Assembly: GCA_031267435.1 (NCBI GenBank)
Contig: JAIRZB010000040.1
Location: forward strand, 1 to 10,240
DNA from: Puniceicoccales bacterium
Lineage (GTDB): Bacteria > Verrucomicrobiota > Verrucomicrobiia > Opitutales > LL51
Length of the DNA: 10,240 bases
Direction: 5' to 3'
Positions 1-6,929 of this stretch are shown piece by piece (the stretch's first letter is position 1; the number at the start of each line of letters is the position of its first letter). The translations under genes were made by a program, and so were the position numbers. Under the pieces are notes generated by a model. That model saw only the letters and a program-made list of their open reading frames with translations. It was not told where the DNA came from and did no database searches.

Positions 1-3000
1 TTTACATTCTTTTTCACCGACTGTTTCCTGGATTATGTAAAATTCCGTACCGGTTGAAACATCTACGAATTTTCCTATATAAATATCGGTTCCATTTAAC
101 GTAACCTGCTTACCGAGTCCTGGCAATTCTGACAAATCCGGAATATCATCCCATCGTGTCGTTCCGATAAAACTATCCGAACGATCTCCTGTCCCTTCAA
201 TGGGCGTACTTTCATAGCCTTCACTACCATCGATAAAGCCCGTAAGTATTTTAGCGGTTTGGTTTAATCCCGCTGTCCCTTTATCATCTCCAATAATTGC
301 CCTTATCCGTGTGTATAAGCCGCCATTTGAATTTGTGAAACTTGAAATTAAATTGTATTTGTTGGGGTCTCTATTGTCTTTTGCCAAAGCGGATAAGGCA
401 TCGACGTAAGCTTTTGTAAGACTACCGCTATCACTCCTAATATTACCCACAATTTCATTGTAAACCAATGTAAATTGCCGATTTAACCAGCGCGAACGAT
501 CGTACTCATCATCATTGGTCTCCTTCACAGCCCTAAATGGCTCTGCAATCGCGACAACCTTGCTGATCCGATTCATTGCACTTGAATTTCCGGTAGTAAT
601 ATCATGAATCGCATTATACAACGTTTGAAAATCTCCAAACTCTCTATAAACACTCGCAACATCTTCTATTTTACTCGCATTTTCAACAGAATTGTCACCC
701 ATGACAATGCTTCCAGGCATGACCGCTTGGATTTTATCAATTTCTGTTTTTACGTCCGAAATCTTTTTATCTTCAAACTCTACACCCTCGTCAACCCCTT
801 CAAGAAATGGATTAAAATGGGCATTGACATCAATGGCCTCGATTAAATTCAAATAATCATTTTTAGAAATCGAAAAAATTTCCGTTCCATCCTCCTCAAT
901 ATACCCTTTCAGCGTCTCCTGAAGCGCTGTGAGTTGCTCAAATTTCGAATTCCATTCCGGATATAAAATCGCTAAAATATTGGAGAAAAATGATTTTTGA
1001 TTCCGCTGAATAATGTCCAATAACCCATTCAACACGTCCGTTACTGCTAGCGCTTCAAATTCGGGAATAACGATTTCACCATGGACTCCCTTCGCAACGG
1101 ATGCAAGCCTCTTGGTCCCAAATTCAGTGATGAAACCAGCCAAAGCTCGTTGCACCTCTTCAAAAGCATCTAAAACATCTTTTATTCCCTTTTCTTCCGC
1201 AGTAATTTTGTTCAAAAAAGTTTGAATTGCCCCATTATCCTGCCGTAAGAAATTCACAATATCATTGTAGGCACCGAGGACTTGATTGGCAATGTAAACG
1301 TATAAATTCTTTTTATCAACGCTATCCGCGCTGTCGGCTCCTACCTTCCCTGTTAGCAATGAAATCGGTTCCAATTGATTAATTGCATTTTTCGCATCAG
1401 CGAAATTCTGTTTTGTCGTTAGATCGAAAATTACTTTGTTAAGAGTTGAAAATTTTTCACCATATTCCGTGAATTTTTCATTAATATTATAATTCGAATC
1501 GATAAAAAACTGTTTTAATCCATCGAGAAGCCAAGTCGGTAGCGTTTTGCCTTGATTAAAAAATCCTTTTAAAGGTAAAATAGTATTATCGAGATGTTCA
1601 AGCAGATCATAGCCTACGACGTTATTACTAATCGATGTGATCAATGGTTGCAAAATGTTTCCAATTGGCGAATCTGAGCCATAGGCAGTTTGAAGTGCAT
1701 CAATAAGAGTATCGCGGCCTCCTCCAGTATACCATGTGGGATGGTTTAATTCCATTATGTCGAGGAACAGTATAACTTCAATGTGATTGAGGAGCGTTTG
1801 AAGGTCCTGAATTGCTTTTTGCAAATATGCTTGGTTAACATCCCTCATCGGATTTTGGCTAACTTCTTGAAGCATGACTTCGATTTGGTCGCGAATAACA
1901 CTTAGTTTCCCTTTTATGGAATTAAATTTTTCATTAGTTATACCATCTTGCAGTAAGTTTGTAAAATCTGAATCTGAAATTCCCCCGATGACCGTATTAC
2001 AAGCTCCAACAAATTGGTTCACCATGTACGCATAGTCGCCATCGGCACCAATGGTCAAATCGGCTTGAACTAAAGCACCTAATGCACTGAATAAATTCGT
2101 ATACTTTGATGTGTCTGATATCTCAGATGTTAAAAATGTTGAAAATACATTCCTTAGTGCCGTTATTTTACCCACGCAGGCGGTCATTTGATTCCTAATA
2201 TCATTCGAAGCATCGACCGTGATCGTCTGCATGATATTTTTTATCCCATCGGGAACATGGAGCATATTTTTCACCGTCGGATAAACACTAGAAAACAGAG
2301 TTACTAGAGAAAAATCGATATTACTTGAATTGATATATTTTGTAAGCGTCGAAAATAATGACGTTCTACTCGTATAGGGAATATTTTCCGTCGAAGTTAG
2401 CAGATACTTTAACTGCGATAACAATTCTTCATCTTGATACAAATCAGCACCCTTATAGGCTTCGATCGTATCCAGAATCTGCAACACGAGAACACTGATA
2501 TCCTGATCAATGTTATATGCTTTTATGGACTCTAAAATCCCACTAACGTAAAGATAACTCCCCGCACATTCATTGTATTCCTTTTCGCCTTCCATCGTTA
2601 GCGCATTCATGATCCTTCCCGAACTATACGTCTTATCGCTATTGACACGCATAATTCCATGATCAACCGCAATGCTATAAATCTTACTGGTCAACGCTTC
2701 CAGTTTAATCGCATCCGTTCGCCAACCCGCGATGGTCGATCCGGTCATGTATTCCCTTAATTCCTGACGAAAATTCTTTGCTTTGTCATATTCTTCGAAC
2801 AAATCAATGGCCTCCAGCTCGCGTTTTAAAGCAATTTGCTCATCCTGCATAGCCATAAATACGGCCCCGGCAAAAATATCATCGCCCTGTTTAAGGTCTA
2901 CATATTTTTCGACAATTTTCGACAATTCGACACTATAATCACTGATATTGTATTTCCCACGCTGGGCATAGCACGGTTTTCCGTAGGTATCGTATATTGC

Positions 3001-5670
3001 TTGGTAATCTGCTAGAAAATTTGCAATATTAAGCGTTGCCTCCTCCTTTGTAAAAAAGGACGTAAATAGCTCATGCTCATTAATAAGTTCCGGATAACGG
3101 GAATAAGTCTTAGCATCAGGCCCCGGTATTAGGTATGCCTTACCATGTTGAGGAAATTGTTGAATGGCTTCGTAATACGTTCCATAGTGTTTTCTCAGCT
3201 CACCAATTTTTTTGATTAGTAATTGGCAGGCATTCGTCGTGCTAGCTTTATCAAACCAGCCGTCGAGTGTTTTGGCATATTTAACAAAATCATTATAAAT
3301 AATCGGTGTATAATTATCCTTTAAAATTTTTGCATAAATATATTCTAAAAGGCGCTCCATCGTCGCATCCTGAGCGGAAATCGTTATGTCGTCGTCGATC
3401 TCCGTTGCTTGCCTCGCATAGATCTCCGTTGTTTGCCCCATAATGATGGATTGCAATTTATTTAACTGTGCCTCGGTCCTTGCTTTATAGGCCAGAACGA
3501 GTGTTTCTTCGTTGATTTGTTCTTCGATTTTTTGCACCAATGGCGAATCATCCTCATCATAGGAATCACCCAATTTCAAGGTCCTATGGAGCACCTGACG
3601 AATATCATTTCGAAGATCAAGATCTTTGGAAAATGCGTACTTTTCGACATCCTCTTCTTCTTTCTGCAAGAAAGTCTCTAACCCATCTTCAATCCAATTT
3701 TTGATCGGTAATTCCGCTATTTTCCCATCCACCAGTGATATAACTAAGCTCCCGTCTGCCTTTGTTGTTGTGGTACTCAACACGCGATCGACGATGGATG
3801 CTTCTAATTCGGCAATGCACTCCTTTGACAGCGCATAGCGCACATCTTCGCGTTCGCTCAGCGTTAGGAGACGCGTTGCCCCTTCATTTCCATCACGCGT
3901 TACTGTTTTTATTGCGGTACGAATTTTTTTCTCCGTCAGTTCCGAATTGATCACACCATGAATCGCCTGGGTAACGGTCTCCCTTACTTCACTATCAACA
4001 AATTGTTTAATGTTAAATACTTCGCCGTTGAGGTAACCCGTTAGATGCTCAAAAACCTCGTCCGATTCTTTGGAAGGTTTTCCGTCGATAATGTCATTTA
4101 CGGTCAATTGCTCCGGAATATGATTTTCATTTTTGAGAAGAATAAGGCGACTTTTGATATATTCCAGTGGTCTTTTCAATTCCGCAATGGAAACTGCACT
4201 TTCACTTTCTTGCAATTTTACCGGTTCTGAGGAAGACAATAGTTTATTAATTGCGCTAATTTGGCTTTGTAGCTTATATTTTCTAACTTCCGATAGCACT
4301 AAATCGCTGACAAGCGAAAGAAATAGACTACGAATTTCCGTTTTGGCTTGGCCTAAAATTTCCTCTTTTTCTTCAATTTCAAAAATACCTTGGCTAATGA
4401 ATTCTCCGGCAACTTGTTCAAAAAATGCTGCCACTGTTTTTACGCTAGAGAATGCCAAATTTATATTACTCGGAGGGGCTTCGATATAATCCCCAATCGC
4501 TTTGGAGATTTCGTCCTTAATTGACAAATCGGATAGATGGAAAGTCGACTTTCCCCTTAGCTGTTCCAGCGTCGTTGAAACGCCTAGGGCAACAAGGTCC
4601 ATACAGAGACCGTCCGCCGCCGTTGACTCATCGGATCCCGATTGTATGAATTTTCCATTAACGTCCCTTTGAAATAAACTATTGAGTATCTTACGAACAT
4701 TATAGGACCTAATGGCACTAATTTTGTCCTGGTACAACAATAAAGATGTTTCCTGTATGACTTTATTTTTTAAATAATTCTGAACGGTTGTTTTTAAATC
4801 TTCATCTTCATCTTCTGCATCTAAAACAATCTCCTCTGGTTTTGGAACAATGATCGCTTGGCCATCTAAATATTCATGTATCAGATAGTAATTTACATAG
4901 GCAACGATTTCTGCCCAGGATAAATTTTCCGTATCCAAATCGGGCGCAAAAATAATTTCTTTAGGATAGTCTTCGATGGTATTTTTCCAGATACCGTTTG
5001 AGATTTGAAGTGCCCTATTTGTCAATCGTTCACGCATTGAAACATCCGCACTTAGCAGCTGCGTACTTTTAAGCTGATAGAGTGAATTATTGAAATAGGT
5101 ATCGTGCGATAGAAAGGTATACCATTCAACATTTTCCTTTGAAAATTCATGCATTTTCGGATCGCACCAGATATATTTTCCATCGTTGGGATTGGGAATT
5201 TCCGGTTTTTGTGTTTTGAAGGATAAATCGGAATAACCGGGGCCATCGGCCGATGTTAGTGCTTTGTCTACGGGATTTAAGACATAGGCTGGTAAAGCAC
5301 CAATTGTCTTTGAAAAATCCGTATCAAGTGCACTTTTTCTCGCTCCAGGCATCCCATCTAAAGTGGGTTGATTAAACGTCGGAAACAAATCATTAATGAT
5401 TGACGCCGTTGAATTAGGTGCGTTAAATACGTCGGGTTCCGAAAGGTTCAGCGAATGCGCCGTTGGAACTTTATTACCAGGATTTTTGACAAAATCCGGC
5501 TTTTTCGTAGGACCATTTTGCTCTCCCGGAACTATCACTTCCACCTCATAAAAGGCAGTATTCTTATTCGGATTAAAGGGATTGTTGCTCGGAGAATCTG
5601 GGCTCGTTAGGTCCGGAGAAAGGGCTCCAATAGTCCCTTCAGCATACAATTTTGGATCAACTTTTATCAT
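1..5670 (-). CDS. Giant hypothetical protein in T3SS operon, at least 1890 aa, 3' end outside window
   Basis: Reading the minus strand from ATG at 5670 gives 1890 consecutive sense codons to base 1, so the C-terminus lies outside the window. AAGGAG stands 7 bases before the ATG. No known domain is recognised. Residues 1-125 are rich in Pro, Asn, Ser and Thr and look unstructured (it begins MIKVDPKLYAEG), as is common for type III secretion substrates. There is no signal peptide and no clear membrane segment. From about 170 on the sequence is mostly predicted helix with acidic patches, such as DAEDEDED at 284-291. The C-terminal half holds divergent repeats (cores near 1165-1235, 1402-1478 and 1676-1747). 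From about 1840 the sequence turns more beta-like (VTLNGTDIYIGKF). The gene lies 29 bases after the 405-aa gene and probably in the sctV operon. Inference: a secreted effector or large structural T3SS-linked protein. The reading frame is certain, the function unknown. Confidence 0.9.
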   Translation of the reverse strand, partial: MIKVDPKLYAEGTIGALSPDLTSPDSPSNNPFNPNKNTAFYEVEVIVPGEQNGPTKKPDFVKNPGNKVPTAHSLNLSEPDVFNAPNSTASIINDLFPTFNQPTLDGMPGARKSALDTDFSKTIGALPAYVLNPVDKALTSADGPGYSDLSFKTQKPEIPNPNDGKYIWCDPKMHEFSKENVEWYTFLSHDTYFNNSLYQLKSTQLLSADVSMRERLTNRALQISNGIWKNTIEDYPKEIIFAPDLDTENLSWAEIVAYVNYYLIHEYLDGQAIIVPKPEEIVLDAEDEDEDLKTTVQNYLKNKVIQETSLLLYQDKISAIRSYNVRKILNSLFQRDVNGKFIQSGSDESTAADGLCMDLVALGVSTTLEQLRGKSTFHLSDLSIKDEISKAIGDYIEAPPSNINLAFSSVKTVAAFFEQVAGEFISQGIFEIEEKEEILGQAKTEIRSLFLSLVSDLVLSEVRKYKLQSQISAINKLLSSSEPVKLQESESAVSIAELKRPLEYIKSRLILLKNENHIPEQLTVNDIIDGKPSKESDEVFEHLTGYLNGEVFNIKQFVDSEVRETVTQAIHGVINSELTEKKIRTAIKTVTRDGNEGATRLLTLSEREDVRYALSKECIAELEASIVDRVLSTTTTKADGSLVISLVDGKIAELPIKNWIEDGLETFLQKEEEDVEKYAFSKDLDLRNDIRQVLHRTLKLGDSYDEDDSPLVQKIEEQINEETLVLAYKARTEAQLNKLQSIIMGQTTEIYARQATEIDDDITISAQDATMERLLEYIYAKILKDNYTPIIYNDFVKYAKTLDGWFDKASTTNACQLLIKKIGELRKHYGTYYEAIQQFPQHGKAYLIPGPDAKTYSRYPELINEHELFTSFFTKEEATLNIANFLADYQAIYDTYGKPCYAQRGKYNISDYSVELSKIVEKYVDLKQGDDIFAGAVFMAMQDEQIALKRELEAIDLFEEYDKAKNFRQELREYMTGSTIAGWRTDAIKLEALTSKIYSIAVDHGIMRVNSDKTYSSGRIMNALTMEGEKEYNECAGSYLYVSGILESIKAYNIDQDISVLVLQILDTIEAYKGADLYQDEELLSQLKYLLTSTENIPYTSRTSLFSTLTKYINSSNIDFSLVTLFSSVYPTVKNMLHVPDGIKNIMQTITVDASNDIRNQMTACVGKITALRNVFSTFLTSEISDTSKYTNLFSALGALVQADLTIGADGDYAYMVNQFVGACNTVIGGISDSDFTNLLQDGITNEKFNSIKGKLSVIRDQIEVMLQEVSQNPMRDVNQAYLQKAIQDLQTLLNHIEVILFLDIMELNHPTWYTGGGRDTLIDALQTAYGSDSPIGNILQPLITSISNNVVGYDLLEHLDNTILPLKGFFNQGKTLPTWLLDGLKQFFIDSNYNINEKFTEYGEKFSTLNKVIFDLTTKQNFADAKNAINQLEPISLLTGKVGADSADSVDKKNLYVYIANQVLGAYNDIVNFLRQDNGAIQTFLNKITAEEKGIKDVLDAFEEVQRALAGFITEFGTKRLASVAKGVHGEIVIPEFEALAVTDVLNGLLDIIQRNQKSFFSNILAILYPEWNSKFEQLTALQETLKGYIEEDGTEIFSISKNDYLNLIEAIDVNAHFNPFLEGVDEGVEFEDKKISDVKTEIDKIQAVMPGSIVMGDNSVENASKIEDVASVYREFGDFQTLYNAIHDITTGNSSAMNRISKVVAIAEPFRAVKETNDDEYDRSRWLNRQFTLVYNEIVGNIRSDSGSLTKAYVDALSALAKDNRDPNKYNLISSFTNSNGGLYTRIRAIIGDDKGTAGLNQTAKILTGFIDGSEGYESTPIEGTGDRSDSFIGTTRWDDIPDLSELPGLGKQVTLNGTDIYIGKFVDVSTGTEFYIIQETVGEKECK
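430..645 (-). repeat. Repeat core C of the giant protein (aa about 1676-1747)
   Basis: Third copy, with FQTLYNAIHDITT starting at 1681 and WLNRQFTLVYNEIVGNI (Q1732) 48 residues after L1684. It is closest to core B (F-TL---I-D-TT) and lies 269 residues from it by the glutamine position. Confidence 0.6.
1237..1467 (-). repeat. Repeat core B of the giant protein (aa about 1402-1478)
   Basis: Second copy, with FSTLNKVIFDLTT starting at 1407 and YVYIANQVLGAYNDIVNFL (Q1463) 53 residues after its L1410. The segment between the two motifs includes AINQLEPISLL, matched in core C by ISKVVAIAEPF. The spacing from the glutamine of core A is 244 residues. Confidence 0.6.
1966..2178 (-). repeat. Repeat core A of the giant protein (aa about 1165-1235)
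   Basis: This is the first clear copy of a divergent protein repeat. Key pattern: ITALRNVFSTFLTS near 1169, then after about 47 residues YAYMVNQFVGACNTVIGG (Q1219). It aligns by eye with cores B and C. Similarity is at protein level only, with no visible DNA identity, so the duplication is old. Confidence 0.5.
3397..3437 (-). repeat. Short in-frame tandem duplication in the giant gene
   Basis: A 17-base unit (plus strand gatctccgttg, then c or t, then ttgcc) occurs at 3397-3413 and 3421-3437, one mismatch apart, with a period of 24 bases. In the protein it gives QTTEIYAR followed by QATEIDDD near residues 745-760. The period is a multiple of three, so the frame is kept. It looks like a small recent duplication. 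Confidence 0.7.
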
Positions 5671-5677
5671 TTTTTAA

Positions 5678-5683
5678 CTCCTT
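5678..5683 (-). promoter_or_regulatory. Shine-Dalgarno of the giant gene
   Basis: AAGGAG on the minus strand lies 7 bases before ATG at 5670, in an otherwise A/T-only leader. It is the best ribosome binding site in the window and fixes the start of the giant gene. It also suggests that this gene is translated on its own rather than only by coupling to the gene before it. Confidence 0.85.
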
Positions 5684-5699
5684 ATTTTAAATTTTACTT

Positions 5700-6917
5700 T
5701 TATAAAAAAATTTTTTTCGGCCCCATTCCTAACCGACGAATGGCAACAGCTTTTTCCGTTTCTCCGTGGCACGCCCCACTGGGATCATTGAAGTCCACTA
5801 CCATTGGCATTTCCGGCAACTGCGACAAAGCAGGATCAGCAAATGGATTTTGATTACTTTCTCCGTGAAACGGTTCGGTTAGAATGGTGACCTGGGAATT
5901 TTGTTCCCGTTGAATTTGCGATTTCAAGGCTGAAATCACGATGCCGTGTCGCGGACGTACACCCGACATTTTCTTTAGCGTTACCGTCTCATAGCCCGCA
6001 GCAGTGGATTCTACGACTTCTGGAACCACAACCGAAACGCTTTCCTTGACTTTTTCTGGCTTTTTAACCATTTTTTCAATATCAGCAAGGATCTCCTCCG
6101 ATGAACGTATTTCATTTTTGGGTGCATCTGCTACGGCCGGCACCGGGGATCCCAACGATTCGCCTTCTCCTAGGGTCACGTTCTTCTGGACTACGGATGG
6201 CGTACCCGTGGATAATTTTGTCATTGCCTTTTTCAAAGGATCCGGATCGGCGAAAACGACCCGCAACTCATCGGCATAGTGATGCGCCGTGTGTGCTTCG
6301 ATTTGCCGTTTCTCCCGTAGATCAGGCAATTCCATTGCGGGTTCCACCTGTGCCGCAGGATTGCGTTTGGGTAGTGACGGCAATGACAGTACTTCTTTCT
6401 GCTCAGCCACCGCCTTCTGCACATCTTCCAACGCCTCGGATAGTCGCTTTGAGATGGCAGCTATTTGTTCTTCCGCACTGGTATCGAAAATGCTATCGAG
6501 ATGAATCTCTTTGACCTTTTCGGACTTCATATCATCGGGCAATTCTTGGAGTACTTTTTCCGCATTGATCGATTTTTCGAATGGTAGGGCCTTCCAACCG
6601 TCACGCGGTTTACTGATGGTGCGTTCCAACTCTTCACGCTCGCGAAATACATTGAACATAATTTCCCGTTTCCACTCTTGAATGATTGGCATTTGGAAAA
6701 GTTCTTCCTGCTTATCTTCGGTTAAGCCAAAGCGTGCAAAAAATTGTTCCATTTCATCGACAAGCCTCTGTGCCTGCTCCACCAATTCGCCCGTTTCCGG
6801 TAACTTCTCCGGCTCCGTTTCTTCTTCCTCGGCATCCAGTATGCTAATAGGAAGGCCCAATTTTTTTACAACTTCCTCTGCTTTCAACCGAATTAATTGT
6901 TCATGTAATGTTTTCAT
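5700..6917 (-). CDS. Hypothetical 405-aa acidic protein between sctV and the giant gene
   Basis: Not recognised. It is a complete frame of 405 residues, soluble, with no signal peptide or membrane segment. Residues 1-20 form a likely amphipathic helix (MKTLHEQLIRLKAEEVVKKL). A very acidic linker follows (28-38, DAEEEETEPEK), then charged helices at about 43-105 and a coiled-coil-like helix at about 148-176. Residues 177-310 are rich in Pro, Val, Ser and Ala and probably loosely folded. The C-terminal part has a more conserved look at 316-350 (KMSGVRPRHGIVISALKSQI) and ends in the basic tail GMGPKKIFL. It starts 12 bases after the sctV stop with no Shine-Dalgarno, so it is probably translated by coupling. 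Its position suggests a T3SS accessory role, such as a cytosolic adaptor, a chaperone for the giant product or a needle-length-type regulator. None of these is shown by a motif. Confidence 0.85.
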   Translation of the reverse strand: MKTLHEQLIRLKAEEVVKKLGLPISILDAEEEETEPEKLPETGELVEQAQRLVDEMEQFFARFGLTEDKQEELFQMPIIQEWKREIMFNVFREREELERTISKPRDGWKALPFEKSINAEKVLQELPDDMKSEKVKEIHLDSIFDTSAEEQIAAISKRLSEALEDVQKAVAEQKEVLSLPSLPKRNPAAQVEPAMELPDLREKRQIEAHTAHHYADELRVVFADPDPLKKAMTKLSTGTPSVVQKNVTLGEGESLGSPVPAVADAPKNEIRSSEEILADIEKMVKKPEKVKESVSVVVPEVVESTAAGYETVTLKKMSGVRPRHGIVISALKSQIQREQNSQVTILTEPFHGESNQNPFADPALSQLPEMPMVVDFNDPSGACHGETEKAVAIRRLGMGPKKIFL

Positions 6918-6929
6918 AGTTTTTTATTA

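Noticed and set aside
2906..2933. Two and a half copies of a 10-base unit (ttttcgacaa)
   Set aside because: Too short, and the period is not a multiple of three; it lies in a helix-coding stretch (VELSKIVEKYV) and is probably chance.
4133..4489. Plus-strand frame of 118 codons inside the giant gene
   Set aside because: It lies opposite the giant gene's continuous frame, has no ribosome binding site and a composition typical of antisense translation.
1..5670. Reading the left half of the window as non-coding, decayed or as several small plus-strand genes
   Set aside because: Codon-by-codon reading of the minus strand from 5670 gives no stop to base 1 (5670 is an exact multiple of 3), so one long gene explains the whole stretch.
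6101..6514. Plus-strand frame of 137 codons opposite the 405-aa gene
   Set aside because: It is an antisense shadow, with no start signal and a Pro/Arg-rich translation typical of out-of-frame reading.
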